64,000 bases of DNA from Thiothrix eikelboomii (GTDB lineage Bacteria > Pseudomonadota > Gammaproteobacteria > Thiotrichales > Thiotrichaceae): positions 62,001-126,000 of the forward strand of contig NZ_FUYB01000008.1 of assembly GCF_900167255.1 (NCBI RefSeq). The letters run 5' to 3'. This document shows, in pieces, positions 53,324 to 61,928 of the stretch. The first letter of the stretch is position 1. Each line of letters begins with the position of its first letter. The notes beneath the pieces were generated by a model. It worked only from the letters and a program-made list of their open reading frames with translations. It had not been told where the DNA came from and did no database searches. The position numbers were made by a program, and so were the translations under genes.

Positions 53324-53533
53324 CTACCCCTTGCCTAAACGAACCCGCCACCACCGGATCGTGCCGCGATCTACTAGGTGATGGCTTAAGTTTAAAAATT
53401 GCCAGACACAGAGCGCACTAAACCCCGGACTAAAACAGCGTCCACGCCCTGAAGAAAAGCGAAACGCCTGTGCATAGACAAATAAGCGATACGGATTAAT
53501 CACCAGCTGTTTTGCTAAGGGTCGTTGTTTCAT
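53324..53533 (-). CDS. Small basic protein in the glycan operon, 69 aa
   Basis: MKQRPLAKQLVINPYRLFVYAQAF... is basic and aromatic, with two Cys (residues 33 and 42). GGGGG lies shortly before the ATG. It fills the gap between two operon genes exactly (8 bases after the one upstream, 3 before the next), which argues that it is real. No known domain recognised; possibly a membrane-associated helper of glycosyl transfer. Confidence 0.6.
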   Translation of the reverse strand: MKQRPLAKQLVINPYRLFVYAQAFRFSSGRGRCFSPGFSALCVWQFLNLSHHLVDRGTIRWWRVRLGKG

Positions 53534-53541
53534 CTTGCCCC

Positions 53542-55611
53542 CTATTTCCTTACACTATGCAAATAAGCCATCCGAAAAGCGAAATTCGGTGCACTCGTTG
53601 GAATACTGTCTAACAGCGCATAACGCCAAGCTGACTCTTGTACCCGCCGCCATAAATGTTGGGGATGCAAAAAATCCTGCCAACTGAGGGCTTTGCGACC
53701 TAATTCCAGCACATGGTCATGCCCGAAGTCTTCGGTATGCACTAAGCGAGTTAGATAATGAGCCTCTTCACGAGTCGGATAAACCACCGCACGTTCCAGC
53801 AAGCCATACACATACGGCAATAAGTCGCTGCTTTTATAATCCGTCAACCGCTGCACGACTTGAAAATGCTGCCAATGCACCAGCACACCCGCCTGAATCG
53901 CTGCCACCATTCGATTACAAGCCACCTCGGCTAAACGATCCGGGGCTTGTGAGGATTTTAAGATCGGTTCAATACCCGCAGGCGTTTCTCGATAACCGAT
54001 GGTCGTCGCCTCTAAAGCACGAGCACCTTGCTCAAAAATCTCTTCAAATTCCGCAGGAATACGTTCACAGGCATTATCCCGGCGTGAATCATGAATAATG
54101 CCTTCACAATAATTATGCGTGCCAAAGTCGTGATACATTTTCGGCACAAACGCAAAGTAATAACCGTTGATAATCGGAAAATCCGAGCGCTGCCCGAAAG
54201 CTTGCTTTAAAAATTTCTGTACCGTGCCATTCCAGCCAATATCGACCAAGGCCAGCTGTGGATGACTAAAGAAACCGACTTGCTCTAAATAACGCTCCAA
54301 CAATTGCCGATGCTGAGCACCGACTGGACGAATACAAGCCTGTACCTCTTCATCTGCTAAAAAGGCCACTAGACGGGCATCTTGCCAATCTTGAATCGGC
54401 GCAGCGAAATCTGTAAAGCCATGCCGCTGTGCTAAAGGTTGCAAACCTTCTTCGGGCAAACCATACACTTTGCAAATCGAGCGCAAACCTTGTTGCTTAG
54501 GATTATAAAAAGCAACTTGGGCTTGTTCATGTGTCAAACCATCGGCGGTCGATGCAGCAGTGATCACTCGCCTCGATAAATAGATATACTCATCTTCAGG
54601 CTTAGGGGCTTGCAACTGCTGATACATTTGTTGGAATAAATAACCATCGCGGGCGACGAAAAATATTTTCTCGACGGGCTTACGCTGTAAGCGCTCCTGT
54701 AAACCCAACATAAAACTACTAAAAGCCGCCCCTAAGACATCGCGCCCATACCGAAAATAAAAATCATCGCTATCCGTACTCAACACTTGTAACCGCTGTT
54801 GCAGCATAGAAAAGAAATAACGCCCTGACCAAATACTGCCACGGGCTGCCATCTTGATGGCTAATTGCTGCTGGTCAATGCGTTTGAGTTCAGCTTTTTC
54901 ATATAACCAAATGCCTTGAATACCTTGAGCACTCGCCATTTGATAATCTGATTTAGGATTATCTCCAATATGTACCCAACGGGCTTTATCCAAATTCTGC
55001 TCGCGTGCAATCAACTGATAGAGCTTGCCGGAATATTTACCTTGCAAACGGTCAGCCGATACATAAATGGCATCGAAATAAGCTGCCAACTCAAACTTTT
55101 CTAACACAGCGCGGAGGTGGGTACTCTCCAAATACATATCGGAAATAGCTAGGATCTGTGTATTGCTGCGGCTGAGCCATTGCAAAAAGCTCAGAACTCC
55201 GGGTTTCACATAGAGAGCTAAACATTCTAATTCCAGCTCAGTACGTATAATAAAATCGACTAACTCAGGATTCGGTGCAGCTAATAAACGCTCAACCCAA
55301 GCAGGCACTAAGTCCGCAAAGCGGCATTCATAATCCAACCCCTGAGCGAAGGCCCGCTGGCGCAAAACCTGCTCACTGGCTTGGCGGGCTTGCCAAACGG
55401 CTTGCGCTTTAAAGCTAGAACCTAACTGCTTAGCCACCTTGCGACACACCGAACGCTGCACTTGCTCAGGAGTATCAATCCGCCCTAATAAGGTATCGAA
55501 AATATCCAAGGAAACCGTGTTCACTTGCCAATCTTGAATTTGGGGCTGTAGGCAAGCTTGCACCGCTGACCAATCACGCAACATCCGTGGTTGATTAAAA
55601 TAGTCAAGCAT
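53542..55611 (-). CDS. Large HAD-superfamily protein of glycan clusters (COG5610-like)
   Basis: 689 aa. The N-terminal 250 residues are a HAD hydrolase: nucleophile D36 in SLDIFDTLL, VKPGVLSFLQWL, ISDMYLES, KYSGKLYQLI and HIGDNPKSDYQMA (motif IV). The remaining 430 residues (from about 285) form a second domain with FFVARDGYLFQQMYQQL, YLSRRVITAAS, LVDIGWNGTVQKFLKQ and FAFVPKMYH. Proteins of this shape occur in polysaccharide loci, with unknown activity. Ends inside the preceding GT frame (8-base overlap). Confidence 0.82.
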   Translation of the reverse strand: MLDYFNQPRMLRDWSAVQACLQPQIQDWQVNTVSLDIFDTLLGRIDTPEQVQRSVCRKVAKQLGSSFKAQAVWQARQASEQVLRQRAFAQGLDYECRFADLVPAWVERLLAAPNPELVDFIIRTELELECLALYVKPGVLSFLQWLSRSNTQILAISDMYLESTHLRAVLEKFELAAYFDAIYVSADRLQGKYSGKLYQLIAREQNLDKARWVHIGDNPKSDYQMASAQGIQGIWLYEKAELKRIDQQQLAIKMAARGSIWSGRYFFSMLQQRLQVLSTDSDDFYFRYGRDVLGAAFSSFMLGLQERLQRKPVEKIFFVARDGYLFQQMYQQLQAPKPEDEYIYLSRRVITAASTADGLTHEQAQVAFYNPKQQGLRSICKVYGLPEEGLQPLAQRHGFTDFAAPIQDWQDARLVAFLADEEVQACIRPVGAQHRQLLERYLEQVGFFSHPQLALVDIGWNGTVQKFLKQAFGQRSDFPIINGYYFAFVPKMYHDFGTHNYCEGIIHDSRRDNACERIPAEFEEIFEQGARALEATTIGYRETPAGIEPILKSSQAPDRLAEVACNRMVAAIQAGVLVHWQHFQVVQRLTDYKSSDLLPYVYGLLERAVVYPTREEAHYLTRLVHTEDFGHDHVLELGRKALSWQDFLHPQHLWRRVQESAWRYALLDSIPTSAPNFAFRMAYLHSVRK

Positions 55612-56899
55612 GACCGACCCTCCGTTTTTCAGGGACTACACGAGCACGCAAAAAGCGTAATGGATTCAGCAAGGCATTACCCAGTCGAAATGCCCGACAA
55701 TTAATCACTTCGGTGTGCAGCTCACGTGCCTTGGCTAAAGCACTCTCCCGCTCTGCCAGCCAATGCTCGCGCTCACTGAGCCAGTGCTGCTGGTTTTGAA
55801 TCAGCTGATCACGCTCAGCAATCCAAGCGTCCCGCTCTTCAATCCAAGTCCGATGCTGTGCCAATACGTGTTGTAAACCTTGAATCTGTTGATCGCGCTC
55901 AGCAATCCAACCATCCCGCTCTTGCACCCAGACTTGCTGCTGCTGAATGAGTTGATCACGCTCAGCAATCCACTGATTACGCTCCTGAATCCACTTATCT
56001 CGATCATTGACTAAGCGCATTAAAGTCGTCTCACGCGCCACTAAGCGTTGATGCAAAGCCGTTAGCCATTCCTCACGGGTATAGCGATACAGATCACGTA
56101 GCTGAATTTGCAACCCCATTAAACTCGTCGGGGTGAGTTGCTCAGCCAGTAAACCGAGATTATTTAGGAGCATCTGCATATTTTCCTCAATCGCGGCGAG
56201 AGGCTTTTCACGAATCGTATTCGTAGTATGCAAACGATAATGCAGCAATGACTCTTGCCACAGGCAAGTTAACTTAAAACCTGCCCGATATAAGCGCAGC
56301 ACATATTCATAGTCATGCACATAGCGCAAATCCGCAAAGCCACCTTGGGCTAAGAAACAGTGACGCCGAAAAAAGAAATTTGAAGTACTGATGCAAAAAT
56401 TACCCCGTAACAGGGTACGTAATAAATTTTGATGTTTTTGATAATCGGCGACCAAGCCTTGATACCAAGCCAACCAATCAGGCTCACTCGCCGCCTTAGA
56501 CTTAGAATTGGCATCCCATAGATCAACGCCCGTGACTAGAAAATCATAACCTTGCTGCTCTGCGAGCTTATGTAAACGTTCTAAACGCTGCGGATACCAA
56601 GCATCATCCGAATTTAGAATGGCGATATAGTCGCCCGCTGCTAAGGATAAGCCCTCATTCAGTGTCGCGGCTGCACCTTGATTTTGGGTATGCTGAAGAC
56701 AACGAATAGCGAATTGTGGGTGCTGCTTCACCCAGCTCATGATGAGATTCCAGCTTTGATCACGGGAAGCATCATCAATAATAATCAGCTCCCATGACTT
56801 AAAGCTTTGTGCTGCTACCGAGTCAAGTGCTTGTTCAATCCAAGCAGCATGCTGGTAAGCTGGAATAATAATGCTGACGGCTGGTGTATTAGCACGCAT
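55604..56899 (-). CDS. GT2 glycosyltransferase with Trp-rich heptad-repeat tail
   Basis: 431 aa. Residues 1-230: GT-A domain with VSIIIPAYQHAAWIEQAL, LIIIDDASRD, NQGAAATLNEGL, NSDDAWYPQRL (donor site) and YVHDYEYVLRL. Residues 303-386 are twelve perfect heptads of the type WIxERDx, a probable long coiled-coil with Trp/Leu at the first position. A short basic tail (FRLGNALLNPLRFLRAR) may bind the membrane. The repeat may set chain length as a molecular ruler or bind a partner; that is inference. Confidence 0.88.
   Translation of the reverse strand: MRANTPAVSIIIPAYQHAAWIEQALDSVAAQSFKSWELIIIDDASRDQSWNLIMSWVKQHPQFAIRCLQHTQNQGAAATLNEGLSLAAGDYIAILNSDDAWYPQRLERLHKLAEQQGYDFLVTGVDLWDANSKSKAASEPDWLAWYQGLVADYQKHQNLLRTLLRGNFCISTSNFFFRRHCFLAQGGFADLRYVHDYEYVLRLYRAGFKLTCLWQESLLHYRLHTTNTIREKPLAAIEENMQMLLNNLGLLAEQLTPTSLMGLQIQLRDLYRYTREEWLTALHQRLVARETTLMRLVNDRDKWIQERNQWIAERDQLIQQQQVWVQERDGWIAERDQQIQGLQHVLAQHRTWIEERDAWIAERDQLIQNQQHWLSEREHWLAERESALAKARELHTEVINCRAFRLGNALLNPLRFLRARVVPEKRRVGHA
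55742..55993 (-). repeat. Twelve 21-base units encoding WIxERDx heptads
   Basis: Encodes residues 303-386 of the glycosyltransferase. Units run W-I-Q-E-R-N-Q, W-I-A-E-R-D-Q, L-I-Q-Q-Q-Q-V and so on, with a partial 21-residue higher-order period (two WIxERDx plus one LIQxQQx). The DNA copies have diverged, so the repeat is kept at protein level. Confidence 0.9.
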
Positions 56900-56988
56900 G
56901 CGGCGTTCAACCTCGTTATTATTGTTATATTCGCGTTATCCGCTGAATGAGCGACAGGTTCGCTCTTTAGCCCATAACTGCAGTGTAT

Positions 56989-57999
56989 TTAGCTATGGGT
57001 TAATCCCTCCTGAACTGGCAGACCTCGAAGAAAACTCGCCATTTTTCGTAATAAGCGCCAGCTACGAGTGGCATAAACTCGCCCTAACTCATCGGCTTTC
57101 ATTTGTAATTCTGCTCGCAGCCAACTCATTTCAGTTTGCTGATCTTGAATACACAGCTCTAAACCTTGAATAACCTGCTCTTTTTGCTGCAAATTAGCAA
57201 ATACATGCCCCCAAGTTTGCCAAGAAGCCGCCATTGGCTTGAGCTGATGGGTCTTAAATAAATCTAAATCCTGATCACCCGATTTAGCTTGTGATTTTTG
57301 CTTAGGCAGGCTAATCGAAACAATGAATTGATAAGCGACCGCATCCGGTTGGTGGAAATACTCCAAAACACGTGAGGTTGCCTCCACCCCAACTTGGCGC
57401 AAATAGCGTGCTATTACAGAATCCGGCAAATCATGCCATGTATAATCCACTTCATTAATCATGAAGCCGCTACGCTCAATTAGTGCTTTTAAAGAATTTA
57501 AAGTAAAAAATTTGAGGTGAGTATCATCGAGTATGCCAGCCTCTTCATAACGAAAATCCCCGGTTAATAATTCTAATCGCACCGAGGTATGTGCCACATT
57601 AGGTACTGATAATAAAATAACACTTTCATCCATCATGAAGGGTTTTAAGCGCTCTAACAGCTGCTGCGGATAGCGTAAATGCTCTAAAACATCGACTAAG
57701 GTAATGACATCGAATTTCTCAAACTGTAAAGCATCTAAACTATGAGGGTCATCTAAATCCTCAGTGAACACATAATCACAATAACGCTGCGCTTGCCAAG
57801 CCGCTTGCGGATCTTTTTCAACACCGAAAACTTGCGCTTCGCACCGCTCTTTCATAAGACGCGACATCGCTCCAGTTGAGCACCCTAGCTCTAATACTTG
57901 AGCATAACGAGGAATCAATTGAACGATTTTGCTATGCGAGTGATTGTTATCCAAGCTATCTGAGTTAGTTGGAAAATAAGCGGCAACTGTTTGATTCAT
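56989..57999 (-). CDS. Class I SAM-dependent methyltransferase with coiled-coil tail
   Basis: 336 aa; motif I VLELGCSTGAMSRLM, acidic loop VFGVEKD, FDVITLVDVLEHLRYP and SVPNVAHTSVRLELL. The last 90 residues are a Gln/Leu-rich coiled coil ending in RSWRLLRKMASFLRG. In ABC-exported glycans, such methyltransferases often cap the chain end and the coiled coil measures chain length (WbdD principle); by analogy this could be a chain terminator. The 89-base gap to the next gene (56900-56988) is the largest in the operon. Confidence 0.85.
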   Translation of the reverse strand: MNQTVAAYFPTNSDSLDNNHSHSKIVQLIPRYAQVLELGCSTGAMSRLMKERCEAQVFGVEKDPQAAWQAQRYCDYVFTEDLDDPHSLDALQFEKFDVITLVDVLEHLRYPQQLLERLKPFMMDESVILLSVPNVAHTSVRLELLTGDFRYEEAGILDDTHLKFFTLNSLKALIERSGFMINEVDYTWHDLPDSVIARYLRQVGVEATSRVLEYFHQPDAVAYQFIVSISLPKQKSQAKSGDQDLDLFKTHQLKPMAASWQTWGHVFANLQQKEQVIQGLELCIQDQQTEMSWLRAELQMKADELGRVYATRSWRLLRKMASFLRGLPVQEGLTHS

Positions 58000-58002
58000 T
58001 TA

Positions 58003-58902
58003 TTATCTCCGCAACAGAGGTAGAGCCTCCCATAGCCACCACTGCCCTGGTCGCGCCCTGATTCGCGACTCTAATTGCATGGCCAGCAGGCTCATAAATT
58101 CCTCATCATTATAATTATGTGGATTCAGTAGGTCTGAAAACTCAGCCACCACTGGCCCGCTCCCGCTATCACGCATATAAAACGGTGCAACGACTGCATG
58201 CGTTTTTTTAGCGATTTTATAAATCCCAGCAGGTACACTTATAGTACCGTTGAGAAAAGGAACTGTCACGCTTCCACGTGGAATTTCCGTATAAGAAACA
58301 TCAAATAATAAAGTCATGAGGTGTTGGTTAAGCTCACGATATAGACACCGTAGATCCTCACCTTCCACTAAAAAAGCCCCCCCTAAGCTTGCTTGAAGGC
58401 GTTGTAATTTCCACAAACGATAACGATATTCCGCTGGATGTAAACCATGCTTATTCGTATCGCCACCGTCTCGAGTCAGCGTGCCAATGGTATATCCCGC
58501 ACGGCGCATCGCAGGCCCTGCCAGCCAAAATCGCCCAAAATGCCCACTACTGAGCAAGACTTTTTGCCCTGCCGCCCGTGCAGCTTGCACCGCCTCGAAA
58601 CCCTGCAAATGGACTATTTCAGGAATCACAGGTCGATCTAACCACCAAGTATCGAGTGCTTCGTGCTCAACCATCCGAAAATAATCACGCACCCAACCAT
58701 CGACTTGCTCAAGCTCAGCCTCTGGAAAAACCCGCTGCATCTGCTGGCGAATATTTTCCCGAGTTTGGGCTTGCTTTTGATAGAAATATCTCGATTGCCA
58801 AGCCGCTAACCCATAAGCCGCTCGCCAAGGTAAGCGCGCATAAAGTGGGAAAAGCTGATCATAACGCCAAGAATGTTCAACGGAGCGGGTGAATAAGCTC
58901 AA
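58003..58902 (-). CDS. LpxL/HtrB-like acyltransferase, altered catalytic motif
   Basis: 299 aa from a TTG start at 58902, which overlaps the upstream stop (TTGA) and follows GGAGG; an ATG 28 codons upstream lies inside the ABC ATPase frame and gives an unnatural N-terminus. The fold is that of lipid-A late acyltransferases (QSRYFYQKQAQTRENIRQQM, LLSSGHFGRFWLAG, PAGIYKIAKKTHAVVAPFYMRD). The catalytic HX4(D/E) motif reads H121-FGRF-W126, so the acidic residue is missing. No clear N-terminal membrane helix. It may be inactive as an acyltransferase or use another residue. Confidence 0.82.
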   Translation of the reverse strand: MSLFTRSVEHSWRYDQLFPLYARLPWRAAYGLAAWQSRYFYQKQAQTRENIRQQMQRVFPEAELEQVDGWVRDYFRMVEHEALDTWWLDRPVIPEIVHLQGFEAVQAARAAGQKVLLSSGHFGRFWLAGPAMRRAGYTIGTLTRDGGDTNKHGLHPAEYRYRLWKLQRLQASLGGAFLVEGEDLRCLYRELNQHLMTLLFDVSYTEIPRGSVTVPFLNGTISVPAGIYKIAKKTHAVVAPFYMRDSGSGPVVAEFSDLLNPHNYNDEEFMSLLAMQLESRIRARPGQWWLWEALPLLRR

Positions 58903-60110
58903 TTGGCCTCCACTTCCCACTGGTGGGGTATCCAGCTTAAGCCAATACCTTGAGCTTGCGTCGACTGCTGTACCCGAAACGGGCAACAGCGCTCACGAGC
59001 ATCGTAAATATGCAGGCCGCTGCTATCAATCAACCAAACTTCTAAACAATATTCACCCGATAGCAGGGGCAATTTTTCAATTACAAAACGAGCTTGGATA
59101 CTACCATCAGCTTGGGCTTGCAAAGGCACTTGATCATGCAGGGTACTAATCCCATAACATTGAATCTCATCATTGCGCCGAATCACTAGGCCGATATGAA
59201 TATCCTCTAAACGCCAACCTGCACTCGCTGCCCTCACCTCAACCACAAAACGCTGCCAAGTTATAAACATCGGTAAGAATCCGGCTTGCTCTTGTGCCCC
59301 ACGCAGACTGACAACTTGCAAACTAGGAAAGCTTGCCAAGCTAGGTTCAATACTGGTTTTCGGCGTGCTCATTGGTGGAGCTTGGCGCGCCCGTACTGCA
59401 TCTTGATAAGCATCGACGACCGCTTGTGACTCACCCAAGAGCTTAAGTTTACCCTGCTCTAGCCACAATGCTTGCTCACATAGCTCGCGAACTTGATAGA
59501 GATTATGCGAGCAGAATACTAAACTCGCACCTTGCGCTAAGCTGGCACGCAGATGATCTAAGGATTTTTTCTGGAAATATTGATCACCCACCGATAAGGC
59601 TTCATCCACAATCAGGATTTCAGGTTCAACAACAGCAGCCACCGCAAATACTAGTCGTACCACCATTCCACTGGAATAGGTTTTAACGGGCTGCTTAATA
59701 AAATCACCCAACTCCGCAAAAGCCAAGACTTTAGGTAGTTGCGCCTCAATCGCGGCATTGTCTAAGCCTCTGAGGGCTAAGCCTAAGCGCGCATTCTCCA
59801 AACCACTGTAGTCACCATGCAGCCCTGTTCCTAATTCTAAGAGAGCCGATCGCCGTCCATGCACCTGACACTGCCCTGAACTAGGGGCGAGATTACCCGC
59901 TAATAAGCGCAATAAAGTACTTTTACCCGCCCCATTATCGCCGATAATCCCCAAAGAACTACCTTGGGCTAATTCAAAGCTAATCTCTTGTAAAGCATGA
60001 AACACCTGATGACGAACTTGACCAAGTACCCACTCGAATAAAGCATCCCGTGGTTTGGCATAACGCCGATAACAAACACCCGCCTTTACTAAGCGAATGG
60101 CTGTGTTCAT
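58899..60110 (-). CDS. wzt: ABC exporter ATPase with C-terminal glycan-binding domain, Wzt-like
   Basis: 403 aa. Nucleotide-binding domain with GIIGDNGAGKSTLLRLL, short signature YSSGMVVRLVFA, Walker B EILIVDEALSVGD and SHNLYQVREL. After about 250 residues a linker leads to a C-terminal beta-sandwich (about 270-400: DIHIGLVIRRNDEIQCYGIST, SGEYCLEVWLID), the Wzt-type carbohydrate-binding domain that recognises the capped end of the chain. The start at 60110 overlaps the permease stop (ATGA). Such a domain predicts a terminally modified polymer. Confidence 0.9.
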   Translation of the reverse strand: MNTAIRLVKAGVCYRRYAKPRDALFEWVLGQVRHQVFHALQEISFELAQGSSLGIIGDNGAGKSTLLRLLAGNLAPSSGQCQVHGRRSALLELGTGLHGDYSGLENARLGLALRGLDNAAIEAQLPKVLAFAELGDFIKQPVKTYSSGMVVRLVFAVAAVVEPEILIVDEALSVGDQYFQKKSLDHLRASLAQGASLVFCSHNLYQVRELCEQALWLEQGKLKLLGESQAVVDAYQDAVRARQAPPMSTPKTSIEPSLASFPSLQVVSLRGAQEQAGFLPMFITWQRFVVEVRAASAGWRLEDIHIGLVIRRNDEIQCYGISTLHDQVPLQAQADGSIQARFVIEKLPLLSGEYCLEVWLIDSSGLHIYDARERCCPFRVQQSTQAQGIGLSWIPHQWEVEAN

Positions 60111-60892
60111 AAGACATACCTTGCACGTGGCATCAGACTCTGAAACAGCCAAGCCGCCGCGACTAAAGCGCTAGTACTGACTAAAAGCAAAGCCCCAAAA
60201 CGCTCAGCCTCAAAAACGCCTTGTAATAAAGCAGCACGATAAGCCTCAACTAATTGAGCTAAGGGATTCCAGTCATACAGCGGGCGCAAATCTGTAGGAA
60301 TCAACTCTAACGGGTAGAGCAGAGGTGAAATAAATAACAGTACCGTTAAAAATGCAGGCATTAATTGGCGCAAATCCCGCAGGAACACCCCTAATACCGC
60401 TAAGCTATAGGCAGCGGCTAGCGAGAATAAGATCCGAATCAACAGAAATGGCAAATAGAAAACCAAGCCCAAGACTTGCAACTGCCCCGTGACAAGGAGA
60501 GCTGTCAGCAATACGCACAGAGCCAATCCCTCTAAAACTACAGAAACGATTACTGGAATCATCGGCAATATCCAACTAGGCAAGGCCGTATTCAATAACC
60601 AATCACGCCGCTCCGTGATCAGGGTGGTCGAACGGGTTAACACCTCAGCACAGGCATTAAAGGCTAATAGCCCCGTGAACACATACAAGGCAAAATGTGT
60701 ATTGGATGCTTGTGCATTAAAGCGTACTTGCAACACTTCGCTAAAAATCAAGGTATACAGCCCTAACATAAACAAAGGTTGGACGAGCAACCAAGCAAAA
60801 CCTAGCACCGTACCTTGATAACGCTCAGTCAAATCACGCCGAAACAATTGATAGATAAGCGCTAAATAACGCCTCAGCTCGGCCTGCTCCAC
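60107..60892 (-). CDS. wzm: ABC-2 type polysaccharide export permease, Wzm-like
   Basis: 261 aa, six membrane helices; the N-terminal RRDLTERYQGTVLGFAWLLVQPLFMLGLYTLIFSEV-like region (about 19-50) and FLRDLRQLMPAFLTVLLFISPLLYPL, LYDWNPLAQLVEAYR are hallmarks of polysaccharide/O-antigen exporters. Partner of the ATPase gene that overlaps it by 4 bases. Confidence 0.93.
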   Translation of the reverse strand: MEQAELRRYLALIYQLFRRDLTERYQGTVLGFAWLLVQPLFMLGLYTLIFSEVLQVRFNAQASNTHFALYVFTGLLAFNACAEVLTRSTTLITERRDWLLNTALPSWILPMIPVIVSVVLEGLALCVLLTALLVTGQLQVLGLVFYLPFLLIRILFSLAAAYSLAVLGVFLRDLRQLMPAFLTVLLFISPLLYPLELIPTDLRPLYDWNPLAQLVEAYRAALLQGVFEAERFGALLLVSTSALVAAAWLFQSLMPRARYVL

Positions 60893-60922
60893 ATTTTCGC
60901 CCTCAAATTTACGAATTATTTT

Positions 60923-61777
60923 TTATTGATAAGCGGGAGCGATCTCCGCTTGGCTGAAGCGAGTGCGTAATTGCTCAAGTAACAGTTTACGTTGTGCTTG
61001 TGCATAGGTTTCTTTTAATTCAGCCAAAATCTTATCTTTAACTTCCGCATAAGTTTGCTGGATGGCTTCTTGCCGCCCGATGAATTGCAATAAATAAGCC
61101 TTACCCTCGTGGACAAAGACTTCACTTAAACTGTGCTCAGGCGATAATTTTTTAGCCACCTCATAGAAAGCTTGCACCTTTTGCCCTTGATGAAACCAAA
61201 AGCTGTCACCCTCAGTGAGCTTTTTGTCACCGGCATCACTTTCTGCTAACACCGCCGCTTTAAAATCCAAACTTCCTTGGATGACCTGTGCTTTGATTTG
61301 CTCTAAATGCTGACGAGTAGCAGCCTCATCTGAGCCGAGTGTTTTTTCCAAGACCCGCACGCGCAAACGTAATGGCAATTGGTAATCCGTTGCTTGACGG
61401 GCTGCATATAATTCTTTAGCTCGCGGCTCAAAATCAGGTGCTTGTTCTAAAGCCAAGGTATCTAAGATTAACTGTGATAATTGGCCTTTACGAAAATCGT
61501 CCACCCGCCGCTCTAATAAAGCGAGTTGCTCAGGCGATAAGGGTGTATTCATTTGTTTAGCAAGCAAACTTTCACGAATAAATAACTCTTGGAGTAAAGC
61601 TTGGCGAGTTTTGCTATCTAAGGTTGTGGTACTAAAGCCTCGTGCCTGTAGCGTCGCTTCAACAGCAGCTTTAGAAAGGCTTAAATCCGTGGTTTTGATC
61701 ACCCATTCATCGGTAGCCTGTGTATTTAGTGTGAATAAACTTAGCCCCAAGATGAGCAAGCTTTTTTTGAATCGCAT
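60923..61777 (-). CDS. Periplasmic PpiC/SurA-like peptidyl-prolyl isomerase
   Basis: 284 aa: signal peptide about 1-21 (NTQA), SurA-N-like helical region (RQALLQELFIRESLLA), and a degenerate parvulin-type domain (RLRVRVLEKTLGSDEA, GSLDFKAAVLAESDAGDKKLTEGDSFWF-type segment, EGKAYLLQFIGRQE), ending with a helical tail. Proteins of this kind (EpsD-like) accompany exopolysaccharide clusters. Thirty bases upstream of wzm, the likely first gene of the operon. The start at 61777 gives the normal signal peptide. Confidence 0.8.
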   Translation of the reverse strand: MRFKKSLLILGLSLFTLNTQATDEWVIKTTDLSLSKAAVEATLQARGFSTTTLDSKTRQALLQELFIRESLLAKQMNTPLSPEQLALLERRVDDFRKGQLSQLILDTLALEQAPDFEPRAKELYAARQATDYQLPLRLRVRVLEKTLGSDEAATRQHLEQIKAQVIQGSLDFKAAVLAESDAGDKKLTEGDSFWFHQGQKVQAFYEVAKKLSPEHSLSEVFVHEGKAYLLQFIGRQEAIQQTYAEVKDKILAELKETYAQAQRKLLLEQLRTRFSQAEIAPAYQ

Positions 61778-61872
61778 GATATTTGCCTTCAACCCTAGCC
61801 CTATTGCAATACAAAAAACTGATCAGCACAAGTCTGACCAGTTTGTGAACCACCTTTAAACCCGCTGTTTAG

Positions 61873-61904
61873 AACCCGCTTAGAACTAAACTCGCTTAAA
61901 ACTA
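61873..61904. repeat. Tandem 16-base repeat
   Basis: Two adjacent copies, AACCCGCTTAGAACTA and AACTCGCTTAAAACTA (14 of 16 identical), with a partial third copy starting at 61859. Between the PpiC-like gene and the large secreted protein gene; it has no T-run and is not a terminator. Confidence 0.6.
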
Positions 61905-61928
61905 GCGTGGTTTAGCGGTTAATTCTGC

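Noticed and set aside
55742-55993. Regular 21-base repeats as a CRISPR array or intergenic satellite
   Set aside because: The repeat is inside a reading frame, keeps codon phase, and has no spacers; it is a protein heptad repeat.
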